A DNA stretch of 64,000 nt from DASZVP01 sp035546935 (GCA_035546935.1 DASZVP010000002.1:558001-622000), one strand, 5' to 3'; positions 52,410-61,201 are shown, numbered from the stretch's first letter. Notes: generated by a model not told the origin, from the sequence alone. Made by a program: numbers and translations.

Positions 52410-53595
52410 GGCTTCTCCTGTTTTCCTGTTTTACATGGGGTGCTCGGTAAGCCGTGTAGGCTGAGGCCTGCAAGACCAAACCGATGGCTGCCGCCGCGAA
52501 AACGACGCTAGTGCCGCCGTAGCTAATAAACGGCAAAGTAATACCTTTCAATGGCAAAAGCCCAATCATGCCGCCAATATTAATGAGCATCTGGACGCTC
52601 AGCCAGGTCAGCACGCCAACTACAAGCAGCCGGCTGAAATCATCGGTTAAGCGCTCGGCAATGCTCTTGAGGCGTGCGAAAAAGGCCACAAACACGCCGA
52701 GCAACAGCACCGAACCAATAAAGCCGAACTTCTCGGCGTAAATGGCAAAAATAGAGTCGTTTGCTGCTTCTGGCTGATAGCCATAGGCCTGAGCTCCGCT
52801 GCCCAGACCGAGACCGGCAATGCCGCCCGAACCCACTGAAATCAGAGCCTGACAGGCTTGATAACCACTGTCCTGGCAGTTGGCCTGCGGATGCAAAAAG
52901 GCCTCCAAGCGTGCGCGTCGGTATGGAATTGCCGACACCGCTAAGATCAGGCCAATTAATATAATGCCGCCAATCTGTAAAATACGTTTAAATGGCAGGC
53001 CGGCCACAAAAGCCATGGCTGCCATCATGGCAACAATAACACCGGTAGAGCCAAGATCGCTCTGCACGCCAGCGACCACGGCACCAAAAACCAGCAAGGC
53101 GTACAAGATCGGCTTTAAGGTAGCCTGAGTGTCAGCAATCTGGCCGCGCCTTATTTGTTCCGCCAAAAAGCCGGCCAGCCAGATCATGCCGGCAAATTTA
53201 GCCAGTTCAACAGATTGAAAGGAAAAACTGCCCAAGCGTACCCAGCGGTGAGCCGGATAGGCCGGGTTCACGGGCATAAGCAGTGCTGCCACAGTTACCA
53301 AACCGGCTACCCAAAGCAGCGGTTTATATGCCATCCGCCAGGCGTTCAAAGGAATTTGGGCCGTGACAACTAACGCCACTAGGCTTAAGCCAATAGCTAT
53401 CAGCTGCTTGCTGACGTAGTAATTAGTACTGACGTGGTTAGCCTTCGACAGCGCCGGGCTGATGGCATAAACCACAATCAAGCCCACGGCCAGCAGAATA
53501 GCGGTTAAAACCAGCAGGCCGTAATCGGGCTTGTGGCGGCGGCCCAGATCCAGCTCGCGCCGCATCTGGCGTTGACGCGGCTGCAGGGAGCGCAT
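52342..53595 (-). CDS. ftsW: FtsW/RodA-family lipid II polymerase
   Basis: The 417-residue protein has about ten helices of the SEDS family with FQSVELAKFAGMIWLAGFL, QSDLGSTGVIV, a large loop with QACQALISVGSGGIAGLGLG, and PLKGITLPFISYGGTS. It polymerises glycan strands with a class B PBP. The frame begins upstream, but ATG 53595 shares one base with the mraY stop (TAATG). The C-terminus overlaps murG by 68 bp. Confidence 0.93.
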   Translation of the reverse strand: MRSLQPRQRQMRRELDLGRRHKPDYGLLVLTAILLAVGLIVVYAISPALSKANHVSTNYYVSKQLIAIGLSLVALVVTAQIPLNAWRMAYKPLLWVAGLVTVAALLMPVNPAYPAHRWVRLGSFSFQSVELAKFAGMIWLAGFLAEQIRRGQIADTQATLKPILYALLVFGAVVAGVQSDLGSTGVIVAMMAAMAFVAGLPFKRILQIGGIILIGLILAVSAIPYRRARLEAFLHPQANCQDSGYQACQALISVGSGGIAGLGLGSGAQAYGYQPEAANDSIFAIYAEKFGFIGSVLLLGVFVAFFARLKSIAERLTDDFSRLLVVGVLTWLSVQMLINIGGMIGLLPLKGITLPFISYGGTSVVFAAAAIGLVLQASAYTAYRAPHVKQENRRSHDDRPNGRRLRGAYHPDLSGRG

Positions 53596-54635
53596 TAGTG
53601 CCCCCTGCCCAGTAAGAAGACAATCAGACCAAGCACGCTGGCCACTTGGCCCAGGATCCAAAAACGCATCGTAACTTTAGTTTCCGGCCAGCCGATGGCT
53701 TCGAAATGGTGATGAATCGGTGAGCTTAAAAAGACCTTTTTTCCGTGGCGCAGTTTGCGGCTGGTGCGGTTGATAATCACCGAACCGGTTTCCATCACGT
53801 AAACGGCGCCAATAATCGGCAGCACGTAAACCGTATCTGTCTGCATGGCAATAATGCCCAACGCCGTGCCGAGCGCACAGGCTCCGACATCGCCCATAAA
53901 GAACCGCGCCGGGTAAACATTAAACCAAGTGTAACTCAGCAGTGCGCCGACGACGGTCAGACAAAAACCGGCCAGCGCAATGCGGTGCTCCACCAGGGCA
54001 ATGATGGTGTAAGCCATGAATGACGATGTCAGCAAACCGCCGGCCAGACCATCAAGGCCGTCACTAAAATTCACAGAGATAATCGTTGAAATCACGACCA
54101 GCCAGAACAGGCCGATAATTAAAGCGCCGAGGTGGAACTGCCCGATTCCGGGGATATAAAGCGAGTGCACGCCCAGTTTAGAATAAAACCACCAGCCGCC
54201 AATTAGCAGAACAAGGCTGTACAGGCCGAACTTAAGCTTGGCGTTCATGCCAGCCACACCGCCGGTGCTGCGGATATTCATGATGTCGTCAATTAAGCCA
54301 ATGGCGCCGGCACCAATCATGCCGGCTAGCGGCAGCCAGGTTTGACCGCGATTCAGATTGCCTATAACAGTGGTCAGCGCAATACTAACCACAAAAATTA
54401 AGCCAGCCATTGTTGGAATGTGTCGTTTGTGCTTTTCGGCGTGCAGTTTCTTATAAACGCTGGCGACACCACCAGACCAGGCATCGGTGCGCTGGCGCTT
54501 CCACCACTCGCGACGATAAGCCACTGTGGTGTACAGCGGTGTGATTAACATACTGAATGCGAACCCAGTGAAAGCCAATAATAAGACGCGGATCAGGTTG
54601 TGGCTCGTGATGGCAATGTGCAAAGTATTGTTCAT
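53595..54635 (-). CDS. mraY: MraY, phospho-MurNAc-pentapeptide transferase
   Basis: The 346-residue enzyme has about ten helices and the MraY signatures KRHIPTMAGLIF, GLIDDIMNI with two Asp, NFSDGLDGLAGG, FMGDVGACALGTALG and PIHHHFEAIGW. It makes lipid I. ftsW follows in a one-base overlap. The ftsI stop lies 39 nt upstream. Confidence 0.95.
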   Translation of the reverse strand: MNNTLHIAITSHNLIRVLLLAFTGFAFSMLITPLYTTVAYRREWWKRQRTDAWSGGVASVYKKLHAEKHKRHIPTMAGLIFVVSIALTTVIGNLNRGQTWLPLAGMIGAGAIGLIDDIMNIRSTGGVAGMNAKLKFGLYSLVLLIGGWWFYSKLGVHSLYIPGIGQFHLGALIIGLFWLVVISTIISVNFSDGLDGLAGGLLTSSFMAYTIIALVEHRIALAGFCLTVVGALLSYTWFNVYPARFFMGDVGACALGTALGIIAMQTDTVYVLPIIGAVYVMETGSVIINRTSRKLRHGKKVFLSSPIHHHFEAIGWPETKVTMRFWILGQVASVLGLIVFLLGRGH

Positions 54636-54674
54636 AGATATTTTTGTTTTATTATAGCATTTTTATCACTTAAA

Positions 54675-56459
54675 CTAGTGGCTTTTTGGCGTTACAAACG
54701 AATCATTTATAAGCATGTGAGCCAGGTCAGCAAACACCGGTTGACCGCCCCGCGAACCGGCATAGCCCGGCACGTTCGGATCGAGGTTGTAGACGACAAT
54801 AACATACTGCGGCCTGTCGCCACCAACAAAGCCCACGTAGGTTCCATTAAACTTGTCATCGTAATAGCCGCCAGTCGGTTTGGCGATCTGCGCCGTGCCG
54901 GTTTTACCGCCGACGATGTACTGCGATGGGAAGCTCATATAGCTAAAGCCTGTTTCATAGTAGTGACTGACAACACCTTCCAGCAGCGGCCACATTTCCT
55001 GACTGACTTTTGGACTAACTGTGTGGGGGTTAACAATCTTGGGCTGATTTTTTGTGACTTTGCCGTCGCCACCAATAGTTTTATCTATTAATGTCGGCTG
55101 ATAATAGACGCCGCCATTTACTATGCTGGCAAAGGCCGACGCCAGCTGCAGCGCCGTCATCTGCACACCTTGGCCAAATGAAGTGTTGGCATACTGCAGT
55201 CCTAAAGCCGGCGCTTCGGGATCATCAGGCGGTACAATTCCAGGCGACTCATATCCCTGCTCAATGTTTGTCGGCTTGCCGAGGCGATAATGGTTGACCA
55301 TGTAGTCATGCCAAGCATTAATGCCTCTCATATTGATGCTCGTGCCGCCGGGCTGGCTCATTTGCATCAATTCCCAGGTCGCACCAGTATTAAGCGACAA
55401 TGCCAGAATGCTGGCAATATTCTGCTCGCGAGCACCACCATCCTCTTCAATGTCGGTGATATTAAAACCATCAACAATCCAGTGCGCCGGATCATAAAAA
55501 GTCTGATCGGGCTGAATCACTCCCTGATCGAGAGCCGCCGCAGTGGTGAGCGTTTTCATGGTCGAGCCCGGCTCAATTGGGTTGGAGACTGCCGCGTTCT
55601 GGAACACAGCGGGATCGCTGACTTCTTGATACTTGCCCGGGTCGTAGCTTGGGTAATTAGCCATGGCTTTAATCTGTCCGTTGTTAGGATCAAGAATAAT
55701 AGCGCTAATTCCCTTGGACTTTGTGGCCTTATATTGATTAGCCAGAATCTGCTCCATTTGAGCCTGCATTGATAAATTCAACGTCGTGACAATGTTATTG
55801 CCGTCGCGAGGCGGAGTTTCAACATTGCCTTTACTGGCAGCCAAAGGCACGCCGCTGGCGTCGGTAACTGCCTTAACCTGCCCCGGTATGCCTGATAGTT
55901 GCTTATCTAAGGCCTGTTCCAGCCCATACGTGCCGGCGCCATCAGCATTGACAAAGCCTAACGCCTGCGCCGCCAGTGAACCCTGCGGATAAGTACGGTA
56001 ATCAATACCCTGCGTGCCTAAACCCGGAATCTTCAGGGCTAACAGCTGCTGGCTCTTGTCGGCCGGCAATTGCTTGGCCAAAACAACGTAGCGGGTCTTT
56101 TTTGTCCGCATCAGCCGCGCCAGCTTATCTGTTGAACCGCCAATTATCGGTTGAATTTTCTCGGCCGCGGCATCGGCGTTTTTGACCAGTGTCGGGTCTG
56201 CATAAAGCGTGTAAAGTTGCTGATTAAGCACGATCGGCACAATTTTACCGTTATCATGCGCCTCGATCAGCCCCCGCGTTGCCGGAATTTGGTACTGCTT
56301 TAGCTGATCATTCAAGGCCGCATTTTTATAGTGGTCGTATCGGATAATTTGCAGGTAAAACAGCCTTAAAATGAACACCGCCACAATTAACAAAAGCAGT
56401 CCATACCACAACTGTATGCGCTTTGCTGTTTGTCCTAAGCTGTTTGTGTTTGGTGACAT
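54675..56459 (-). CDS. ftsI: Class B penicillin-binding protein (FtsI/PBP3-like)
   Basis: The 594-residue protein has one N-terminal helix (about 15-36), a PBP dimerisation domain and a transpeptidase domain with SxxK in PGSTMKTLTTAAAL, SxN in SLNTGATW and KTGTAQ. It crosslinks septal wall. The frame opens at 56513, but TATAAT lies within it and ATG 56459 has an AGAGGT Shine-Dalgarno-like sequence, so the shorter start is used. Confidence 0.93.
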   Translation of the reverse strand: MSPNTNSLGQTAKRIQLWYGLLLLIVAVFILRLFYLQIIRYDHYKNAALNDQLKQYQIPATRGLIEAHDNGKIVPIVLNQQLYTLYADPTLVKNADAAAEKIQPIIGGSTDKLARLMRTKKTRYVVLAKQLPADKSQQLLALKIPGLGTQGIDYRTYPQGSLAAQALGFVNADGAGTYGLEQALDKQLSGIPGQVKAVTDASGVPLAASKGNVETPPRDGNNIVTTLNLSMQAQMEQILANQYKATKSKGISAIILDPNNGQIKAMANYPSYDPGKYQEVSDPAVFQNAAVSNPIEPGSTMKTLTTAAALDQGVIQPDQTFYDPAHWIVDGFNITDIEEDGGAREQNIASILALSLNTGATWELMQMSQPGGTSINMRGINAWHDYMVNHYRLGKPTNIEQGYESPGIVPPDDPEAPALGLQYANTSFGQGVQMTALQLASAFASIVNGGVYYQPTLIDKTIGGDGKVTKNQPKIVNPHTVSPKVSQEMWPLLEGVVSHYYETGFSYMSFPSQYIVGGKTGTAQIAKPTGGYYDDKFNGTYVGFVGGDRPQYVIVVYNLDPNVPGYAGSRGGQPVFADLAHMLINDSFVTPKSH

Positions 56460-56543
56460 TACTTTTACCTCTATATTATAGCAAAACAACGCCCATGGCC
56501 TCGAGTTCAACATGAGGTTGAACGAGCAGCGATGGACGTTGTC

Positions 56544-56888
56544 TTACTGAACTGTGGCTGTGGGAGCAACTGACACCAAGGACTTAGCAACCGCACTGCC
56601 TTGAACGCGTGATAGCGACTGCAAGCGGGCGGAGCTGACTTCAAGGTTATCGTGCTGCGTCTTAAGGCTTGCCTTCTGCTCCTGCAAGTTATTAATCTGA
56701 TAACCGTAAGCATTAGTTTTGGTCACCTGCGTCAAATACAGCAGGCCCAACAAACAAGCTAAAACGATCAGAATAATGGTGTTGCTGACTGGTCCCAAGG
56801 TGCGGGCTTGGTGCCGAAATGTGACCGAATTCTGGTTGCGGCCCGAAAAGCGAGTGCGATTCATGGCCAGCGAGCTTGAATATGTCAT
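56544..56888 (-). CDS. ftsL: FtsL-like divisome protein
   Basis: The 114-residue protein has a short basic N-terminus, a membrane helix (about 35-53, TIILIVLACLLGLLYLTQV) and a coiled-coil leucine-rich external part (YQINNLQEQKASLKTQHDNLE). Position between rsmH and ftsI supports FtsL. The sequence before ATG 56888 is A-rich without a Shine-Dalgarno. ATG 56864 (MNRTRF) is an alternative start. Confidence 0.85.
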   Translation of the reverse strand: MTYSSSLAMNRTRFSGRNQNSVTFRHQARTLGPVSNTIILIVLACLLGLLYLTQVTKTNAYGYQINNLQEQKASLKTQHDNLEVSSARLQSLSRVQGSAVAKSLVSVAPTATVQ

Positions 56889-56991
56889 GTTTATTTTTGT
56901 TTTAGTTTTTATTTTGGTGGTCCTGGGGCCTCGTAAGACCCCGGGACCTGCGTACTAGACTACCCTAACAGTAACTTTGTACGCGCGGGAG

Positions 56992-57921
56992 CTACTTTTT
57001 ACCTGAATTGGCATTAGTGTTCCCTTTCGTTTTTATTTTCACGGCGGCCCGTAGTTTAGCGCTACGTGCACGCGGATTAAAAACAAGTTCAGCCGACGAC
57101 GGCGTCACCGGTCGCTTAGTTAGCAACCGGAGTTCGGCGTCGTAGCGATTGCCGCCAGCCGCTTGCAAAGCCTGTTTAACCATGCGGTCTTCCAGACTAT
57201 GGAAGCTGATGACAGCTAGTCTGCCTCCTGGAGCCAGCAGCTGTATCCACAGCGGTAAGCTGTTCTGCAGCTGCTGCAGCTCGTCATTGACGGCGATGCG
57301 CAAGGCCTGAAAGGTCCGGGTGGCCGGATGCACACGACTGTGTCCGGGCCAGGCACTGGCAGCAACTCGGGCCAGCTCATCTGTTGTTTGGAGCGGCCGA
57401 GCACGCACAATGGCGGCAGCAATTTGGTTAGCCTTTGGTTCTTCACCGTATTCACGCAGCAAAGCGGCCAAATCGGCTTCTTTGTAGCTGTTAACTACGG
57501 TTGCGGCAGTTAGCTCTTGCCTTTGATCCATTCGCATGTCGAGTGGACCATTGCTGGCAATGGCAAAACCACGTTCGGCTTGGTTAAGGTGCGGTGACGA
57601 TACGCCCAAATCGGCCAAAATCAGCTCAAATTGTTTGCCCGCTGCGGCCAGTTCCCGACTGGCGCTGTAGAAGTCCTGGTGCCGGACCTCTAAATCGCTA
57701 CCCTTAAACTGTTGCCGGAGTTCTTGGGCAGCGTTGGCATCACGATCGACGAGAACAGAGCTTGTGAGGCTTCCACTGCGTTCCAATATTGCCTTAGCGT
57801 GTCCACCGTACCCGGCCGTCAAATCGAGGTAGCGATCCCCTTTTTGCGGGCCTAGATACTGCAGGACTTCTGCTAGTAATACTGGAACGTGCTGTTTATT
57901 TTGGTTTTTGTTTTGGTGCAT
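56992..57921 (-). CDS. rsmH: RsmH (MraW) 16S rRNA m4C1402 methyltransferase
   Basis: The 309-residue enzyme has HVPVLLAEVLQYLGP, DLTAGYGGHAKAIL, LADLGVSSPHLNQAERGF, DMRMDQRQ, TRTFQALRIAVNDEL and VISFHSLEDRMVKQ. The first codons are very A-rich (MHQNKNQNKQ) and continue the A-rich leader, so unstructured A-rich RNA may replace a Shine-Dalgarno. Confidence 0.95.
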   Translation of the reverse strand: MHQNKNQNKQHVPVLLAEVLQYLGPQKGDRYLDLTAGYGGHAKAILERSGSLTSSVLVDRDANAAQELRQQFKGSDLEVRHQDFYSASRELAAAGKQFELILADLGVSSPHLNQAERGFAIASNGPLDMRMDQRQELTAATVVNSYKEADLAALLREYGEEPKANQIAAAIVRARPLQTTDELARVAASAWPGHSRVHPATRTFQALRIAVNDELQQLQNSLPLWIQLLAPGGRLAVISFHSLEDRMVKQALQAAGGNRYDAELRLLTKRPVTPSSAELVFNPRARSAKLRAAVKIKTKGNTNANSGKK

Positions 57922-58163
57922 CTTTGCTTGCTTGTTTTTGTTTTTGCAAGGTCACCTGAGAAATAGGGCCTAAAGCCCGATGCCTCAGCTAACCTCGCTC
58001 CGCGAGATACTGTCTATGCGCCTCTGGTTTCACGCCGGGGCGCGATAGCCATCCTTGCACTTCGTCGCAAGGTCGGCTAATCGACAATCAACTTTTTGTT
58101 TTTTTGGAGTTTTTGTTTTTGTAGTGACAAGGTAATTTGTATAAATACAGTTTACCGAGTCAA
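57922..58163 (-). promoter_or_regulatory. rsmH promoter and about 208-nt structured leader
   Basis: On the minus strand TTGACT (58163-58158), 16 bp, TACAAA (58141-58136) would start RNA near 58129. The leader holds several stems: CTTGCGACGAAGTGCAAG near 58059, GCGCCCCGGCGTGAAACCAGAGGCGC near 58033, CTCGCGGAGCGAG near 58004, and CTGAG...CTCAG around GGGCTTTAGGCCC near 57972. A-rich tracts flank it. No known riboswitch class was recognised. Confidence 0.55.
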
Positions 58164-58276
58164 GTTTGAGAGACTTATGTGTGAGGTGGAGTTTTGGGAG
58201 GTGTTTTGGGAGAAATGTGCGAGTTTTTTTGAGTGGTTGTCTAGATTTCCACTTGTTGATTGTCGAATAGCCAACC
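58071..58276. repeat. 22-bp inverted repeat (2 mismatches) in the mraZ-rsmH gap
   Basis: 58071-58092 is complementary to 58255-58276 in 20 of 22 positions (CGACAATCAAC / GTTGATTGTCG cores). The pair brackets the rsmH promoter. A further stem CGAATAG/CTATTCG near 58265-58288 next to a T run may be a terminator. The rest of 58164-58313 shows nothing recognised. Confidence 0.65.
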
Positions 58277-58313
58277 TCGACTATTCGTTTTTGTCTTTGT
58301 CTTTTTTAAATTG

Positions 58314-58673
58314 TTAAAGTGCCTGGATGCGCCAGTACTTGCCAGCGCGTATAGCTACTACGTCACGTTTAATGCCCGCATAGTCCAGCAAATGCTGTTC
58401 TAGGCTAAAGCGTCCCTGTTTGGCGTCAATGACACCCTCGCTCTTGCCTGTCCGAAGCTTAACGTTCAAATCGGCTACGGCTTCGTCGAGAATGCTCCCT
58501 TTGAGTTGGGTCTCTACTTCTTCATCCCATACAGATTTTGGATATAGGTGAAGATATTGTTTGAAGCCTCTGGTTACGACTACTCCACTGGCGAACTCTG
58601 CACGTAATTCAGCTGGTATGGTTAACCGCCTCTTATCGTCGAGCTTCCTTTCGAAGTAATCCGTGATAGCCAT
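58314..58673 (-). CDS. mraZ: Transcriptional regulator MraZ
   Basis: The 119-residue protein has two SpoVT/AbrB-like halves: FERKLDDKRRLTIPAELR and KQGRFSLEQHLLDYAGIKRDVV, slightly shorter than E. coli MraZ. It represses the dcw cluster by binding TGGG-type repeats. Such repeats occur in its own promoter. The TTTTAAATTTAAGGG before the ATG places a weak Shine-Dalgarno very near the start. Confidence 0.9.
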   Translation of the reverse strand: MAITDYFERKLDDKRRLTIPAELRAEFASGVVVTRGFKQYLHLYPKSVWDEEVETQLKGSILDEAVADLNVKLRTGKSEGVIDAKQGRFSLEQHLLDYAGIKRDVVAIRAGKYWRIQAL

Positions 58674-58721
58674 CCCTTAAATTTTTTAAATGTTTTTGTT
58701 AGTGGTGTGAGGTGCTCTCGT

Positions 58722-58773
58722 ACCCACGATTACCCACTGAGCTGAGTGTACACCCCACAATTACCCACCACAA
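58722..58773 (-). promoter_or_regulatory. mraZ promoter with MraZ-type TGGG direct repeats
   Basis: Minus strand: TTGTGG (58773-58768), 17 bp, TACACT (58750-58745). Two boxes read TGGGTAATTGTGGGG (58767-58753, in the spacer) and TGGGTAATCGTGGGT (58736-58722, just past the predicted start near 58738). Each has two TGGG units 10 bp apart, as in known MraZ sites. A further TGGGTATTGTGG lies at 58779-58768. Binding would block the promoter. Confidence 0.8.
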
Positions 58774-58784
58774 TACCCAAAATG

Positions 58785-58815
58785 CAAAAAAGTGGTGTTT
58801 CTGACACCACTTTTC
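58785..58815. terminator. Bidirectional hairpin upstream of mraZ
   Basis: AAAAAAGTGGTGT, loop TTCTG, ACACCACTTTT. It insulates mraZ from the minus-strand gene at 58880. Confidence 0.7.
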
Positions 58816-58879
58816 CACAGATTTACAACTGTTAGCTCACAAAACGCGATATATAGCGCTATCCGGTCGAACCAGTACG

Positions 58880-59167
58880 CTACTTTAGCTGACCAGTTTT
58901 GCCAAGAATTTGTATATCATTGTCCATCTGCTGGCGATGGCGCTGAATCGCATCAAGTAAGTTGTCGTTAGAAGGCTGTGGCTGATTGTTATCATTGAAG
59001 ACAACATTAGGGTGTTGGTGCAGCTCATCCCGGCTGTGCTCTATTGCTCCGCCAACTACGCCGCCAACTGCAGCCGATACTACTGCAGTGCCAGTTACAG
59101 CGGCAATTTTACCGCGGCGCGTGAGCGTCACTTTCTTTTCGGCGTTAGGCTTGGTGCTTTCTTTCAT
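58880..59167 (-). CDS. Small glycine-zipper membrane protein, 95 aa
   Basis: The product starts MKESTKPNAEKKVTLTRRGK, has one small-residue helix (about 20-43, AAVTGTAVVSAAVGGVVGGAI) and a hydrophilic external or internal part with Asn/Asp and His. TAACAT ends 7 nt before ATG 59167, so the longer frame (to 59203) is not used. It is followed on the same strand by mraZ. Function unknown; it pairs in style with the next gene upstream. Confidence 0.65.
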   Translation of the reverse strand: MKESTKPNAEKKVTLTRRGKIAAVTGTAVVSAAVGGVVGGAIEHSRDELHQHPNVVFNDNNQPQPSNDNLLDAIQRHRQQMDNDIQILGKTGQLK

Positions 59168-59205
59168 AATTCTTATGTTAACACATTCTCTTGATTTTAT
59201 CAAGC

Positions 59206-59499
59206 CTAGGGCTTGCCTGTCCGGCTGGCGGTACGCTGCACTACGGCGAAACTCAGGTTATGCGCAGCAGTTTCCTCTTCTTTTTCGCGGCGGACGGGGT
59301 TGTTCAGTTCGTTGTTTAGTTCATCGGCCAAAGCAAAGGCTGGCTGACCCGGCAAAACAATTTTACCGTTCGGCTTACTATCCCCTAGCTGAAGCAAGCC
59401 GACAGTTGTCGCCACAGCCATCGCAGAAATTCCAAGATGCTGGACAGCACTACTAGCCAAATCAGTTAAATTGCGACCATTTTTGTTTTGAGTAGACAT
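59206..59499 (-). CDS. Small membrane-associated protein, 97 aa
   Basis: The product starts MSTQNKNGRNLTDLASSAVQ, has a weak hydrophobic helix (about 24-38) and a charged C-terminal half (ELNNELNNPVRREKEEE). TAATAT ends 7 nt before ATG 59499. It stands 38 nt before the glycine-zipper gene; no family is recognised. Confidence 0.6.
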   Translation of the reverse strand: MSTQNKNGRNLTDLASSAVQHLGISAMAVATTVGLLQLGDSKPNGKIVLPGQPAFALADELNNELNNPVRREKEEETAAHNLSFAVVQRTASRTGKP

Positions 59500-59551
59500 C
59501 GCACTAATATTAGCAAAAATTAGGCATTTTGTCAATCTTCTTATGCTTATA

Positions 59552-60538
59552 TTAAAGGAGCTTGAGCAGTGCCTCTGCGACGGCTTCCCCGTCATGTCGG
59601 ATCAGGGAACGCTTAATAAGCGTATCGTTGGCGTCGCCCTGCTGCGGGGCCCGCGACAAGAACTGGCCGGCGATGGTTTTGTAGTGTGCCTTTTCCAGGG
59701 CTGAGAGGTCAACTCGGACCGGAAACTCTTCATCCAGCGCATAGGTGTTTAGCAGCTCGGGCTCGGGTTCATCATTGTTATATAAGACATAGTCTAGAGC
59801 GTCCTTACCGATGAAACGCTCAATTTCGCTGGCGTAGTCATGAACTGCAAAGTCACGGGTTAGTTGCGGCTTATTGACCAAGTTACAAACAAAGACCAGC
59901 TGGGCTGGACTGTTTTTCAGAGCTTCGGCTATGCCATCAACTAACAGCGCGGGTGCCAGCGAACCGTAAAGATTGCCTGGCGACAAAATGATGAGATCAG
60001 CTTCGGCAATCGCCTCGCGAGCTAGCGGGTTGAGCGCAGCCTGCGGTTCAAGGCTAAGTTGCGGCCGACCGTTCAGGTGGCGTTCAGTGTAAGTAATATC
60101 GTACTGACCCTTAATTTTATGGCCGCCGTCTTGAAGCACCAACTGGCAGTCGTCCAGAGTGACAGGCATGACGCGGCCGCGAATCCGCAGGACGTCGCCC
60201 GCAATGCGTACGGCATCGCTAAAGTCATCAGTCATGCTTTCAACAGCGCTTAAAAACAGATTGCCGAAGGAATGACCGCCAAACGTGCCTTTGGGGAAGC
60301 GATAGTTAAACAGCTCGCGGAGCTCATCTGACGCAGTGCTGAGCGCCACCAAACACTGGCGGATATCACCGGGAGGCAGCACGCCGAGCTCGTCGCGGAG
60401 CAAGCCGGTGGAGCCGCCGTCGTCAGCCATATTCACCAGTGCCGTGAGTTGTTTAGTGTGGTTCTTGAGCGCACTTAACAGCGTAAAGCTACCAGTGCCG
60501 CCGCCAATAACGACAATTTTGGGCTCGGTTGAAGTCAT
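59552..60538 (-). CDS. yvcK: YvcK/CofD-like gluconeogenesis factor
   Basis: The 328-residue protein has KIVVIGGGTGSFTLLSALK, NMADDGGSTGLLRDELGVLPPGDIRQCL, GHSFGNLFL and LSPGNLYGSLAPALLVDGI, typical of YvcK, a UDP-sugar-binding protein that supports wall synthesis and cell shape. TACAAT (60552-60547) ends 8 nt before ATG 60538, a leaderless arrangement. Confidence 0.94.
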   Translation of the reverse strand: MTSTEPKIVVIGGGTGSFTLLSALKNHTKQLTALVNMADDGGSTGLLRDELGVLPPGDIRQCLVALSTASDELRELFNYRFPKGTFGGHSFGNLFLSAVESMTDDFSDAVRIAGDVLRIRGRVMPVTLDDCQLVLQDGGHKIKGQYDITYTERHLNGRPQLSLEPQAALNPLAREAIAEADLIILSPGNLYGSLAPALLVDGIAEALKNSPAQLVFVCNLVNKPQLTRDFAVHDYASEIERFIGKDALDYVLYNNDEPEPELLNTYALDEEFPVRVDLSALEKAHYKTIAGQFLSRAPQQGDANDTLIKRSLIRHDGEAVAEALLKLL

Positions 60539-60553
60539 TAATGTCTATTGTAT

Positions 60554-61201
60554 CTAGGCTGAGGCGTCGGCTGCAATGTCAATTTCGACTGGGACGCCGT
60601 TCTTCAGTTTATGGAAAGTGATACTCTGTTCAGAGAAGACTTGTTCGAGACGGGCGTACATAGACTCGCGGGCTTCATCGCGCCAGTGCCAATCGTGAAT
60701 CGGCAAAATGTGTTGCGGCTTGAGTTCGAGCGCCAGATTGATAGCCCGGACGGTGCTGCCCCACGGCGCCTGAACCGGCAGCGCCAGGATGGCTTTGGTT
60801 TCATGAAAACTGTGGCTGTCGCCCGGGTGGCTCAGCGCGCCAAGGTAGTGATAGCCAAATTCTTCCGGCTCTGGAAACATTGGCGCCACCGACTCGTGAG
60901 GGGCATCAAAAAAGTTTACGTCAGCCGGCGGCGTGCTCGTGGCCTTAATTCCCTCCTGTGCCAGGCTTTTGACAATTTCGTCCGTGCCGGTAATGCGAAC
61001 CGTTGGAAACTTCGACAATAACTGCTTGATGAGCGGCGGGTGGCAGTGATCGCCGTGTACATGAGTGATGAAAATGTCGTCGAGACGCTGCAGCTCCACA
61101 GCGCCGAGAGCTTGCTCGCTCATGCTGCCGGGATCAAACAGCGCCACACGATCCGATGTTTCTACTAGTAAACAGGAATGGACAAACTTGGTGATTTTCA
61201 T
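60554..61201 (-). CDS. Metallo-beta-lactamase-fold hydrolase (UlaG-like)
   Basis: The 215-residue protein has a single-strand start (KFVHSCLLVE), the metal site THVHGDH, LSHPGDSHSF and ILPIHDWHW. This fits the MBL/UlaG-like group; substrate unknown. An AAGGAG Shine-Dalgarno precedes the ATG. The 101-nt gap upstream holds nothing recognised. Confidence 0.88.
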   Translation of the reverse strand: MKITKFVHSCLLVETSDRVALFDPGSMSEQALGAVELQRLDDIFITHVHGDHCHPPLIKQLLSKFPTVRITGTDEIVKSLAQEGIKATSTPPADVNFFDAPHESVAPMFPEPEEFGYHYLGALSHPGDSHSFHETKAILALPVQAPWGSTVRAINLALELKPQHILPIHDWHWRDEARESMYARLEQVFSEQSITFHKLKNGVPVEIDIAADASA

